Origin: Brassica napus
Lineage: Eukaryota; Streptophyta; Magnoliopsida; Brassicales; Brassicaceae
Reading direction: 5' to 3'
Assembly (NCBI RefSeq): GCF_020379485.1
Contig: NC_063436.1
Coordinates: 23,372,423 to 23,436,422, forward strand
DNA length: 64,000 bases
Shown here in pieces: positions 32,894 through 45,690 of the stretch. The notes under the pieces were generated by a model. The model saw only the letters and a program-made list of their open reading frames with translations. It did no database searches and was not told the DNA's origin. The first letter of the stretch is position 1, and each line of letters opens with the position of its first letter. The position numbers and the translations under genes are program-made.

Positions 32894-33540
32894 GGCACCA
32901 AAAGTCCCTCCGCGGGAATTCTAGGCTTAGGTGCAAACGACTTACGTGCAACACATGAAGTCGAGCAAGTAATGTCTATGTCCAATGGGTTACGAAGTGA
33001 ACAGTCCACGAATCGATGAGGCTATATACTACGAGTGCGTACCCGTAATTAGTCATCGCTGATAACTTCGTCTTGCCGTTCAGCGAGTTGCTTGATTGGT
33101 CTGCGTTCTCTGTGGTTGTGCCGGAGAAGGAGATTCCACGGCTTAAGGAGATACTATTGGAGATTCCAATGAGGAGATATCTGAAGATGCAGATGAACGT
33201 AAAGATGGTTCAGAAACATTTCTTGTGGAGCACTAAACCTAGAAGATACGATGTGTTTCATATGATACTTCACTCCATTTGGTTTAACCTTCTAAATCAG
33301 AACCAAACTTCTTCTGATCATGTTCCTGATTCCTGACATCATCCTTAATTATGTCTCTACATATATTTGCATAAATTTGAAGTCTCATCTCTTAAAGCCA
33401 ATATTGAATGTTAATGGACTTAATAGATGGCCTAGATAACCATCTGCCACAAGTAGAGAATATAATACATTTGAACATCATATCCAGACAAACGAAAATG
33501 CTCTTAGGAGATTCGGTTCATCGGAGGGACTTTTGGTGCC
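32894..33540. repeat. 19-bp perfect inverted repeat bracketing the GT47 relic
   Basis: GGCACCAAAAGTCCCTCCG at 32894-32912 is exactly complemented at 33522-33540. The arms enclose the exostosin fragment. Separately, a 21-bp direct repeat (CAGTCCACGAATCG.TGAGGC) occurs at 32876-32896 and 33002-33022. No known transposon has these ends as far as I can tell. Confidence 0.7.
33003..33336 (+). pseudogene. Exostosin-family (GT47) glycosyltransferase, C-terminal fragment
   Basis: Reading from 33003, the sequence encodes 'SPRIDEAIYYECVPVI', then after a 4-base insertion (near 33050) 'VIADNFVLPFSELLDWSAFS', 'VVVPEKEIPRLKEILLEIP' and 'HFLWSTKPRRYDVFHMILHS' to a stop at 33334-33336. This is the conserved donor-binding end of plant exostosin-like glycosyltransferases that act on cell-wall polysaccharides in the Golgi. 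The N-terminal two thirds are missing, and the insertion breaks the frame. It is probably the remnant of the locus corresponding to At4g16745 in Arabidopsis (recalled), i.e. a gene lost in this lineage or this homoeologous block. Confidence 0.75.
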
Positions 33541-33586
33541 ACGATATTGGTAATATATTATTATTTTAAACACTTGCATGATTTTA

Positions 33587-33735
33587 TTATGACATAAAGA
33601 TTACAAAGTCGCAGTGTAATACAGAATTAAGAAAGCAAGGTACATAGTTATAATATAAGTAGGACACATCTCCATGAATCCCCTGCTTCGCTAGTTTATC
33701 TGCCAACTGATTTGAGTTTCTGTTTGTCCATTTAT
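33587..33735 (-). mobile_element. LINE RNase H relic
   Basis: The minus strand reads 'NRNSNQLADKLAKQGI' followed by 'PCFLNSVLHCDFV' and a stop. This is the C-terminal edge of the RNase H domain found at the end of plant LINE polyproteins. Nothing else of the element is preserved here. It directly abuts the putative Helitron 5' end at 33746. Confidence 0.55.
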
Positions 33736-33745
33736 ATTGGTAATA

Positions 33746-36700
33746 TCAATATACAATACTAAAAGCACAATATAAGCCTTAGAGAAGCATGCCACGTCGG
33801 ATTAAAAAATCAACCAATCAAAAACAAGTTTTTTGACACATCAGATAGACTTCACAGGGTGGATTTCTATCTTTGGGCTTCAATTAATTTGTTATTGTCC
33901 AAATGGACCTCATTCAGAAAACAAACCTACGAAGGATGATCGTATTAACTTCTAACAGTTCGTCTTCTCCGATTGAAGATTATACAAACTCAGTTCTAAT
34001 CAAGTCACTCCTAATCAATCAATCAATTCTCTTCTTTGCACCTGTAATTTGTTTCACCTCCCTCTTTTTCTCCTTCTTATATACTGTCCTTCTTTCCTTT
34101 CTACAAACCAAAACTCTAGAACAGCTCTAAGCTCAAGCCATGGTGATGAAACCAAAAGGCAAGTGTCAATTTACAAACTCTTCAACTTCTATGGATCCAA
34201 AAAGAAACCGGTGTATTGGGTTGCTGATCATAGCGTAACTGTCTCTTTCTCATGGAACTCTAATTTTCAATTCATCTCTGAGTTAGATTGCTTTATGGTT
34301 GTATGTATTTTAGCCTTTCTTCCTGATTAGATACAAAAATCTCAAATCTTTTTAAAGTAAAATAATTAATTCAAGTTTTTAGAATTTTTGGTTTTTCTTA
34401 GATCGATATCGTCAAGGCGGACGCCGATCACATGCTCGGGAACGTTAGATTGACCTGCGATCTCGCGGCAAGGTGCGTGAGCTTGATCTCGCTCAGACTC
34501 GCGTCAATGTGACTCTCTCCCGCATCGACGCGATCGTGGAGCGAGGGAATTGCATCGAAGGAGTGAAGACGGCTTTGGATTCGGAGGATTACGAGTCCGC
34601 TGCGAAGTTCGTGCAGAGGTTTCTCCAGATCGATTCGAAGTATAAGGATTCTGGTTCTGATCAGAGAGAGCAGCTTTTTGAATCCAAGAAGCAGCTCGAA
34701 GGTATTGCGAAGAAGAAGCTCTGGGCGGCTATAGATCAAAGAGATCATCCAACGATCTTGAGATTCGTGAGACTGTACTCTCTGTTGGGGAGGGAGGAAG
34801 AAGGTTTACAGCTCTACGTTGGTTACTTGAAGAAGGTGATTGCGATGAGAGGGAGGATGGAATATGAGAATGTGGTTGAGCTCATGGAGCAAGGAGTCGA
34901 GCAAGGGAACTTCGTTGGATGTTTAACTAATTTGTTTAAGGACATTGTCATGGCTATTGAAGAGAACGATGAGATCTTGAGAGGGCTATGCGGAGAAGAC
35001 GGTGTTGTTTATGCTATATGTGAGTTGCAAGAGGAATGTGATTCTAGAGGTTCGTTGATCTTGAAGAAGTATATGGAGTTTAGGAAGCTAGCTAGGTTGG
35101 CTTCTGATATCAACAACTCTCCAAATTTGAATCTGCTTGCTGGTGGTGCTTCTGAAGGACCAGACCCGAGAGAAGTAGAGCTCTACGTGGAGGAGATACT
35201 GTCTCTGATGCAGTTAGGTGAGGATTATACAGAGTTCATGGTGTCAAAGATCAAGTCTTTGACGTCAGTTGATGCTGAGTTGTTACCAAGAGCTACGAAA
35301 GCGTTTAGAAATGGTAGCTTTAGCAAAGTGATTCAGGACGTGACGGGATTCTATGTGATACTAGAAGGGTTCTTTATGATTGAGAATGTGAGGAAAGCCA
35401 TAAGGATTGATGAGCATGTACCGGACAGCCTTACCACATCAATGGTGGACGATGTGTTCTACGTGTTGCAGAGCTGTCTGAGGAGAGCCATTTCGACTTC
35501 GAAAATTAGCTCTGTGATTGCTGTGTTGAGCAATGCTGGTAGCTTGTTGGCTAATGATTACCATGAAGCTTTGCAGCAGAAGATTAGAGAGCCTAACCTT
35601 GGTGCTAGGTTGTTCTTAGGTGGTATTGGTTGCATCAAGACGATGGTCGACTTAAAACCAAATCTCGCTTACTAACTAACATTATAGACGAGAGCATCTT
35701 CAAGATCACGAGTTCGAATGCCATAAAAATAGCTACTTTTAAATGCTTTATTATCTAAAACATGATGAGCTAAAAGCTCATAGCTTCTTAATTCCCTAAA
35801 AAAAGTTCTAACACATTGCATTACCAATAAATCATCTTAAATTTTTTTGTTAGTTGTACAAATAATTTTGTTCCTTTTAGTAATTTGAAAACGTACTTGA
35901 ATTTTATTCATTTTAACTGAGCTGATTATAAACCTTCTCAAAATTCATTATTTATGGATTTGGAAGTTCATAAACAAAAATACATAGTGGGTTTTAGCTC
36001 CAGATATACACAAAACAAGAATCTATACTCGAACTATATCAACATTCATTATATAGATTAGGCGACAGAAAAACATTCCTTATAGATTATTAAATTTTTT
36101 GATAAAAAAAAATAGATTATTAAATTATAATAAGACGAGAAACTTATTTGGTTACAAGTCCCAACAATCAATAAAAAGTAATAATAGATGATGAAATTTC
36201 AAATATATGGAAAATATAATTATATTTTTTATTTACATGAAACTGGTTAACGGATGGTATTCAAATAAAAATCCTATTTTCGTTGTATCTTAAACTTTGG
36301 CATAAATATAAATTTCAATCATCTCAGAAGGCTCGACTAAAAAAACTTTCTCGATCAATCTCTTTGCCCCTCATTCTTAGAAAAAAAAATAGATGAATAC
36401 ATTGGAGTTAGTCTAAGACATGACCGACATAAATGATCGACGTTGAAATTTCAGCTTTTCTGATTCTTACTATTCTAATATTTCAATATAATTTGAATAT
36501 TCCTTTTGCTTTATAATATAATGGTTTGAAAGTCTTTTTTGTTTCACTATATAAATTATTTTTATATTTCAATGTAACTTTATAATTATTGGATATTGTG
36601 TGGCCAATTAAATTATGTAAATTACTGTGTAATTGATTAAATTAATATATTAAATGACAGTTTTCTAAAATAATGACTTTTAAATATTACATATTTTAAT

Positions 36701-38300
36701 TAACTGGTTACATTTTGAAACAAATAGAGTAATCTATAAACTAACTCTATATAGATATGAGGACAAAATTGTAAAATGATATCACTTTAAATTTCTCTCA
36801 TTCTGTGCATTCCTATTTGGAAGGAGATAATCAACATCTAATATTATGTTACCCTCAGTATATTAGAAATGATCGAACCGTAAACCAATTAAGGATGATG
36901 TAAGGAAGACGTAAAGATGTATTTTCAGTTATCACAAATATAGAATCAATTGACAACAACTTAATTATGTCCATACTTTATAATATTATAATATCTCACC
37001 ATATTAGTGACTAAATAAGTTTTCTCTAGCACAAATACTCACTCTATTCTTGGAGTTTAAAGATTTTCTATCTTATGATATTAGTAGTTTGCTCCAAAAA
37101 AAGAAACGGTCGGACTTTACATTGTAATTGGAGAAAAAAAACAAATAAAAATCAACCGAAGACTTTTAAGGTATATGAAACAAAAAATGGAAATAGCAAT
37201 TCTTTGTAACTAAAGAATAAGGCAATAAAATTGTAAAAATACAAAATAAAACAAAAAAATATACACAGAAAAAAAGATATAGTAAAATCATAATATAATT
37301 TCCATAATTGATAGTGCTCAGTTACACTAAAAAGTCTTAATTTACAACATACACAGTTTTATTTGCATCTTTAAATCTATTATCTAATTAAAATGATTCT
37401 AAAAAAAGTGTCAACATGAAGAGTTATAAAATATACGATAAAATTTAATACATAACGTTAAAAATACATTATCACTGATCACTAAGAAATCATGTTAGTG
37501 TAATAAAAATAAAATGACAACACATTTATTAAAACCATAGAACGGCACACAACAAAGTGTTATTAAATATACAAACTACAAATAAAATTTGCTCAACGCA
37601 AACACACATAAAAAAGAGACATCATATTTGGATATATTTAAATAAATAATTTTAAATATATTATATTCTTTATAATTTTATAATTAATTAAAAAGAAAAT
37701 AAATTATTAAAAAATTAATATACAAATAAAACTAAATCAATATTTTGTAACGTCAAAATAATAAATGAATAAAAATATATTATGTTAATAAAATAGATTT
37801 TAGATCTTAAAGACGTTTAATTTATGTAATATTACAAAATTCAAAATTTGTTTATTACAATTAATATTTTACCATTAGATATATTAAAATAATATTCTAG
37901 ATCGATATTCAATTATCAGTTTTCAACTATTACACGTAAAAAATATTATTAAGTAGGTTTTTTTTTGAAAAGGGGGTTTTATATTTTAAGTAGGTTATTG
38001 GAGTACTTTTTCTTTTCTTGAATTTATTCGAGATGAGATTCCGATCTTTTAACTAAGATAATTTATGTTCTATACATAATTATATTTTTTTACATAACTC
38101 TAAAATCTCTGACTTGATTCTTAATATTTTATTAGTTAATTGTGTTATATATAATAGAAATACTTATTTTAAACTAAAAATATAAAAAAAACAAATTTAA
38201 AAATTAGTTATATATAATTTATTATACAAAAATTCATATACAAATAAAATGTAACGAATTTAAAAATATTATCCGCGCGTAGCGCGGAGAAAGGATCTAG
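33746..38300 (+). mobile_element. Candidate Helitron carrying a COG4 gene fragment
   Basis: The 5' candidate is TCAATATACAATACTAAAAG at 33746 after A. It leads into 'gccacgtcggattaaaaaat' and 'caaccaatcaaaaacaag', wording similar to the 5' part of the 7290-11300 Helitron ('ccacgtcagccaatt' and 'caaccaatca'). The 3' end is certain: hairpin CCGCGC-GTA-GCGCGG at 38273-38287, then CTAG at 38297-38300 and T. Pairing the two is an inference, since no nearer plus-strand 5' end was found. If correct, the 4.5-kb element contains the COG4 copy. 35676-38270 is otherwise AT-rich DNA without genes. Confidence 0.4.
34400..35675 (+). pseudogene. COG4-like conserved oligomeric Golgi subunit, truncated and frameshifted copy
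   Basis: A continuous frame of 400 codons from 34473 matches the middle of COG4, a tethering-complex subunit for retrograde Golgi traffic. Blocks include 'LDLAQTRVNVTLSRIDAIVE', 'YESAAKFVQRFLQIDSKYKD' and 'LQLYVGYLKKVIAMRGRMEY'. The frame starts in the wrong place: upstream, 34401-34470 encodes 'IDIVKADADHMLGNVRLTCD' in another frame, and about 13 bases appear deleted near 34470. An acceptor-like 'tttttcttag' precedes it. At the 3' end the match stops after 'GARLFLGGIG', and 13 unrelated residues lead to a stop, so roughly the last third of the usual 740 residues is absent. It is surprisingly well preserved otherwise. The functional COG4 gene should be elsewhere. Confidence 0.75.
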
Positions 38301-38536
38301 TATTTATAAATGGGGAATATATTACGAAAAGGTAGTTAATAAAAGGTGGCTAATATCGTTTGTAAATGATTTATATTTTAAAATCTAAGATGGTTAATGT
38401 CGCTTGTAATAGTATTTTACAAAACCCACTTTTTTAATGTTGGATATTAAAAATATAAATATATTAGAAACGATACAAACAAAAATGTAGATATATTTTT
38501 GTAATATATTCTCCACCTATAAACTTTAATATATTA

Positions 38537-39860
38537 CTAGATTTCCACCCGCACAACCGTGCGGGTATATATTTTCACATTTATATATATAGATATTTGT
38601 TTTACATAATTATTATATATTTTTAATATTACTCACATATTTAAATGTTTGTATAATTATGCCAAATATAATAATTTTATAGTTTTCATGCTGTAAATTA
38701 AAATCATCACATATATATGTTGCTTATTATATATTTTTCTTATTGAATTTGCGTTTGATTACTAAACTAAATTTTTTAATACATGAAACAACACATATGA
38801 AAACAATTTTGTATTTAATTTATTATAATCATGATCCGTAATTTAAATCGCAATATTTTTAAGTAATGTTTATTAATTTTATATAATAAATTACTGTATA
38901 TTAAAAAGTTTAAGATAAGTTAAATTTTTATACATGTATTATATTGTTTACTAATATTAACCCGTTCTACCAACATATTATATTTTTAGCATAAATATTT
39001 TATATTAATGAAAATAAAATATGTTAACTTATCAATTTAAAATAATTTTATCATATTTTTTTCAATATAACATTTATTTTAAAATGATATATATTATTAT
39101 AAAATTCATAAAATATGATATAATCTTATTCTTTTAGTAATATTTCATTACTAATTGCAAAATTAGTTGAAAATATTTATATTCAATTTATGACAATTAA
39201 GATCTAATTATAATCTTTTTCAAGAGATTTGTTAGAATTTTTTTTTTTAAAATTAAAAGATATAAAAGATATTATGATTAAAGTAGTTAAAAATATTATG
39301 TACATTAGCATTACTGATATACATTTAATATAAAATTTTAATGATGGTCCAAATAAAAATATCATTCATAAAAAAATCATGATTTTTATTTTATTAGAAA
39401 ACAAATTTGAAAAAAATAAAATTAAAATAAATATTTATTTCTAACAAAATCTTTAAAAATTATTAGTAAATGTATTTGTGAAATTAATTAATTTGATTTT
39501 ATTTAAATTTTCGTTTATAAACCAAAACTGTTTGGTTTAATTCGTTAAATTAGAATCTTTTTTAGTTTCGTTTAATTTGGCAAAACTATATTCTATTTTA
39601 ATTTCTAATTATATTTTATGATAATTTAAATTAAAACTAACTAATTTTTCAAAGTAAATTTAAAAAGATTATAAGAAGATTTTAAAAAGATTTTGTTAGA
39701 ATATTTTAAATATATTCATTTGTATTTCAAATAAAAAGATAAAGATATTAAAAGATATAATAATGAACTTATGTTAAATATGATATTTTCTAGGAATGGT
39801 CCAAACTAAAAAAAAATCACACATGAAAAGAAGTCATGACTTCTGTTTTAATATATAAGA
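38537..39860 (-). mobile_element. Non-autonomous Helitron, minus strand (family B, copy 1)
   Basis: The minus-strand 3' CTAG is at 38537-38540, with hairpin CCCGCAC-AACC-GTGCGGG at 38548-38565 inside and T outside. The 5' end on the minus strand, TCTTATATATTAAAACAGAA, starts at 39860 with A outside. The same 5' end occurs at 42068. The interior is AT-rich and has no gene. Confidence 0.8.
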
Positions 39861-41247
39861 TAAGCGATATTTACAGATATATCTACAACCTACTTTATAG
39901 ACTATATGTTAATCGATGTTGTAGAACAAAGAAAAAAATCTAGCATAGAGAATTATTCTATAAATTTAACATGTCATGTATATTAATTTAAATAATGCAA
40001 GTCGCTATCTTAGGTATATAATATATGTATATATCATAAAGGACATGGCGATTGTAATTTATAAATGATGCTCCTCAAATTCAATTTTTTTTTGTCATCC
40101 TCCTCAAATTCAATTTAAATTGATTACTTGGCATTAATGATGATTGGTTAAGAAATTAATAACACATGTTTCTGCATTCTATACAACGATTGGACAAATA
40201 TGAATATTATAACTAAAATACATATATTTAAGAAAATCAAACAACTTGTTCTTTATTTTTGGTCATCAAACAATTCTGCTTACAATATTATTCCGACGGT
40301 AGTTAAAAGATCCATCAAATTTTCTCATTGTACTCCACCATTTATCAAAATTTTCAGACTTAAAACATGGAAAGACATATGCTTACGAACTAGGAGTCAT
40401 GTATAAACAATACTCATCAGACGTTAAAAAAAAAATACTCATCAATTTTCATCTATATTCTCAGAATTTAAATATCTCTAGATTGTCGACATCTCATAAA
40501 TTTTCATCTACTTCCGGAATTCAAATAACTTGATTGTCGACTTCTTAACGGCCGATTTTAAACTAAATAGAAATATACAATCACATTACAATAATTGAAA
40601 AATAAAGTCACTCGAAAGCCTTTTCAAATAAAAAAAACATTAGTACAAACAAATGATTTTGTTAGCGTGAATATAAAAATGCATCTTGTAGGTTGAAAAA
40701 AGAAAAAAAAAAGAATATTTGAATCATTCAGCTAGTTAAACAGATAGAAAAATATATTTTCTTCATTTTAATCAACTACCTCTCGCTTTTTACTCCTGTG
40801 GAAGATGTTTCGGTCAATTTGAAAAGTGTTTGATATATGTATATATGTTTCGATCAATTTGAATAAAATCCAATATATTACAAAAAGAAATATCAGTTTT
40901 AGACTTCTAGTTATTATACTTGAAATATGATATTTCCTTGATGCACTAGTTATGTATAGGAAAAACAAACAAATTAATTAATTCGTATATATATGGTTAT
41001 GATTTAGGAGTGTACAATAACATTGAGGAATAGCTAATCTCGAAATTATTGACTATGTTAAAAGTTTGAAAATAAAGAATAGTTTACGAGAGTGTCCCTA
41101 AATCAACTGCAGATGAAGACAGGAAGTGATTCCTGTAAGACTACATTTAATCATTATATACGGATAATTAGTCTAATCAGTATGTCAAGATGACTATTCT
41201 CTGATTAATTAGGGTTTGGCACATACGACTGCAGTTTTACAGAATAA
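39861..41247. other. Gene-free AT-rich stretch
   Basis: No coding, RNA or terminus signal that I can support. 40440-40560 has a short imperfect direct repeat ('attttcatctat/attttcatctac'). Confidence 0.4.
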
Positions 41248-42068
41248 CTAGATCTCGACCCGCGCAACCGCGCGGGTTATTGGTTTTATTTATTTTTATA
41301 TAAACATTTTTTCGACTTTTAAATTGGTATATATTATAATATATATGTGTCTATCAGTTTTTAAAACATAATAAGTTTACGGTATATTTTTTCATTGAAT
41401 AGATTGTTTCAAACTTTCACGTGTATTTGTTTCTTCTTCTATATATATATTTTTTGGATTATTATTTCATTATTAAAATCATAACTATATATATAAATAT
41501 TAGTAAAATATTATTTTATTGTCATATCCAAAGATATTGTAAATTTCAAAAATTTAGAAAGTTTTTTAAAAAATTAAACTTTTCGCTTCATAGATTTATA
41601 TTATCGAGTAAATAATTAAACATTTAGTTTTTGTTTAATTTTTAAAATAAACTATATAGTTTAGAATTTGTTTTCATTGGTTTAAGGTAGTAAAGATTAA
41701 TGCTGTCAAAAAAAAAGGTAGTAAAGATTAATCATTGTTAGATAATATGATTTTTGCTATTTAAAAAAAATCTTTATAACTTTAAAAGTTAACATCAACA
41801 AATATTTAAATAATTATCATATCAAGGTATAGTATTATAACATTAAAATTATATCTGTTTAATTTATATTATCCATAAATCTAATGAATCATCTATTGGT
41901 TAAATCTAATTATTGATAGCCCAATAAAAAATGTCAGTAGGCCCAAAATTTAAATGATAAGATTAGAGATTAAATGTAATATGACTTTCTAGGAATAGGT
42001 TCATTAGGTCCATTTTTAAAAAAATCACACATGAATCAAAGTTGTGAATTCTGTTTTAATATATAAGA
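41248..42068 (-). mobile_element. Non-autonomous Helitron, minus strand (family B, copy 2)
   Basis: The minus-strand 3' CTAG is at 41248-41251, with hairpin CCCGCGC-AACC-GCGCGGG at 41259-41276. The 5' end TCTTATATATTAAAACAGAA starts at 42068 with A outside. The ends match the copy at 38537-39860, but this copy is about 500 bases shorter. Confidence 0.8.
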
Positions 42069-42699
42069 TAGTAGTAATCAGTAATAGGATGCGGAGAAGA
42101 AAAAATATACGAAGAATAAGAACTGAAACTGTCAGAGAGTGTGGTCCTCTAACCTAAAGGCCTAGGATGCGATCAAATCTCGATCTAGTCTTCCACATCA
42201 CTTTTAAGGTCACTAATCATGTTTCAGTTATATTAGTAATAAGATTAAATCATTCTTTAATTTGTTCAACAATATCGTATATAACTGGCTATTTAGATAT
42301 GTGTGAACTGGATTGCCCACAAATGTTTGAGCTTAGATAATATGGGTCGAGCGAGTTGGCTGATAACCAGTGTACTGCTACGTGGTTCTCTGTTTACACA
42401 TGAGTCATGACGAAACAGCGACATCGGAATATGCTTACAAAAGATGAAAATAATTAGGATTTTGCTGAGAAAAATAATTTATGAACATCAACTATTACTG
42501 ACAAATCTTCTGAACATTATTTGTGGAGTGATTTGTATATGTGTCACGATTATATTTATCTCTTATATATTAATTGAGGAACATTTGAAAAGATGTAACC
42601 TCAATTTTGTATTAATTAAAAGAGGCCCTAATGCATAGGTGGCACTCAATTACATTCAATTGAAAAATAAGTAGGTCCACATTCGATTTTTATATGTTG

Positions 42700-44086
42700 T
42701 TAGATACATAAGTTGGTCAAACTATACGATATAATGATATGATATGATATTTTCTTTCCTTAAATAAAACCTACGGAATTACCATAAATGACTAATATAT
42801 ATATGACAATTAATGAGTTTAATAATAAAGATTTGATAACAATGTATATCTCCTCCATCATTTTTTGTTTAATTTTATATTATTAAAATAAATTAAACAA
42901 TCAAATTAGCTATAAAAATAAAATTTAGATTTTTTCGTATATGTTATATTTTGAATTTTTAAAAACGACAATAAATGACTAAAACTATTAAAATTATTAT
43001 GTTAAAAATTAATGATCAATGGTTTAACATTTTTATTATAAGAAGATACACATGATTTTAAAACCATATGAGTAAAAAATATCATTTAATAATAAAACAT
43101 ATATATTATATATATATATATAGATTATACTATATACCATAAGATTACATAAATATTTTAATATTAAAACTTTCAATGAATTTTCAAAAACATTTATAAA
43201 TTATAAACTTATTAAAGATTTCACATTGAAAATTTTGTTATCGATGATTTAAATATTCAGTTATAAAATGATATGAATGATCATAGAACTGTATGATTAT
43301 AAATTCTCATTTAATAAATGACTATATAAAATATACTATTCTTAGAAAAATAGGTTGGTCCATCTTGACTTACATTATATTTTTTATTAAACTAACTATC
43401 GAATTGATAAATAATCTACCAAAATTTTTTTTGCACTTTCCTTAATTAGAAGCTACGAAATTACCTAATATGATTAACGTATATATGAAAATTAATTATT
43501 ATGAATAATAAATATTTGATAACAATTTTGGTATCTTAGTTCTTTTTTTTAATTTTATATTATTGAAAGATATTAAAAAATCACATTAAATATATAATAA
43601 AAACATTTATATTTTTTCTTATATGTTATATTTGAATTTTTCAAAAAGTCTATATATTATTAGAAATTTGAATATTCCCACTCTGAAAATTTTGTGATCA
43701 ATAGATTATTTTTTTGTTATAATAAGTTACAAATGATCATAAAATATAACGCATATGAATTTTTATTTAATAAATATTCAAACTAAATAATATATATATA
43801 TATATAAACACTAATGATTTAAAGCAACAAGATTGGCTGATCAATTTAGTCGTCCAGTTGAAATCTTTCAAAAGTATGTGAAAGACTAAAGTCAAAGTAA
43901 ATATGCATTTAGAATAGTAGTTATATTTTACTAACCAAATACCGAAAAAAACCGAACCGAACCGAAACCAACCCGATATCCGGGTTGAACACCCGTAATC
44001 CAAATGAAGCCAAACTATTGTTTCATTCTCCAAAATATAATAAAAATAATAACTTAATCCCGCGCAAGGCGCGGGTCTTATCCTAG
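42700..44086 (+). mobile_element. Helitron, plus strand; 3' end clear, 5' end not located
   Basis: The 3' end is hairpin CCCGCGC-AAG-GCGCGGG at 44059-44075, then CTAG at 44083-44086 and T. Upstream, two diverged copies of a roughly 200-base block (about 42770-42960 and 43440-43640, both starting with 'acctacggaattacc'-like sequence) indicate an internal duplication. An inverted hAT-MITE end lies at 43895-44000. The 5' start given is approximate; I did not find a convincing TC terminus. Confidence 0.5.
43895..44000 (-). repeat. hAT-MITE end, copy 2 of the 29330 repeat
   Basis: The reverse complement reads GGTGTTCAACCCGGATATCG, then GGTTTCGGTTCGG, then 'tatttggttagtaaaatata', in the same order as 29330-29445. 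The outermost TIR bases are mutated (ACGGGTGTT instead of AGGGGTGTT). Confidence 0.6.
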
Positions 44087-45690
44087 TTCTCATTAAAAAA
44101 AGATAACATTGCTTATGAAAAATATGACATTGTATTGATTTAATTGTGACATGTATAATTTTCCTTAAACTATGTATATATATATGTATGTATCTTTTGG
44201 CAATGTTTTCTAAGTATAATAATGACTAATTACTCTTATATCATCACTAAAATAATTGTTCTATAGAATTATTTATTTTTAGCAAAAAATTTGAAATATA
44301 TTAATAACTAATAACTCATATATATCACAATTAAGTAAACTATATATCACACAGATAAAAATGAACCAGTTATATTTACAAATATATATAGTTTTTATAT
44401 CAACTTATATATCAACTTATATATACATATATTATCAAAGTGTACATCGACAAATGCAAAACTAAAGCAAACTAATCAAATAAAAAGTTTGTTAATACTT
44501 AAGTGATTAAATTTTTATTTGAATTTATTGATTTGTTATAGGTTGTTAACATATTGATGTTTACCAGATTAACATATTTTAACTAAAACACACAAAAATA
44601 TTTTTTTTTTTATAATTTCTATATTTAAATAAAAACATATTTAAAATTAAGGAATAAAAGATTATTTAAAAATAAATAACCATTGAAACAATATAATATA
44701 CAAGTTTATATAAAATGTAATTTAACTCTGTCGAACTTTAAAAACCAAGTGGAATAGTTAAACCAAGTCAAAATAAACAACTACATTTGCGATTTTCTTT
44801 TATAGAGAGATGAAGTCAAAATATTTAAGTATAGATGAAGTTAGGGTAGAAACTAGAAAAGGTAAATATTTACATTTTTATTGGTACCTAGCCAGCCGCT
44901 TAGGTCCAACTAAAAGAATCCAATAGCCGACATGAATATGTGATTAGTTTCTATACGCAACGTATTATTATTGAAAATTAGGTTTAATCAAATCAATTTA
45001 CATTAAAATTTTGAAAAACCGGTGTAACAAAAAAAAATGAAAACTGTCATTGACATAACATCCGTAATTGAACTAAATATGGAATGCAGCATCGAAGCTA
45101 AATCATATCAAAAAAACTGTTGTTGTTATTTAACATGATGTTGATTTGGTATATGCAACACACGGTTCACACCATCCCACATATACGGGATATTTATAAA
45201 ACCGTTTCACGATATTTCTACTAAATTTATTATGTGGAAAAGTGCTATTTAATAAATTTATTTTAGAAGAATGATGTTTCTGACATTTGCTGCTTAATTC
45301 ACAGCAGGATATACATCTAACGTCCGTACAAAACCCACAATATCAATGTGTCTTAGTCCTATATATGTATGCTTTGATTTGAATAAAATGTTTGAATTTC
45401 TTAAATAATTTACACAAAAAAAACTTTCTTTTGCAACTGCAAAAAAAACTTTATTATGAATTTAATGCTAAAAGTATCTAATTTCTGTTCAACTAATCGC
45501 TAATGTGAATAGTTTAAAGTCTTAAAACCCACAACAATTTAGATAGATCTAAAACTTTTTCATCTAATTAAAAATATTATTTATACTTGGGAATTTGCGG
45601 ATCATGAGTTTCTTAACAAATAAAAAAAACACATTATGGATTTTAAATCTGGTTATTACTATTTAAATTCACATAGCAAAGTGGAGTCAG
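44087..45690. other. Gene-free AT-rich stretch
   Basis: I see nothing that I can support as a gene, RNA or transposon terminus. Confidence 0.4.

Noticed and set aside
41400..43500. Possible CRISPR-like or satellite arrays among AT-rich repeats
   Set aside because: No regularly spaced direct repeats with unique spacers exist. This is a plant genome, and the hairpins are Helitron 3' ends.
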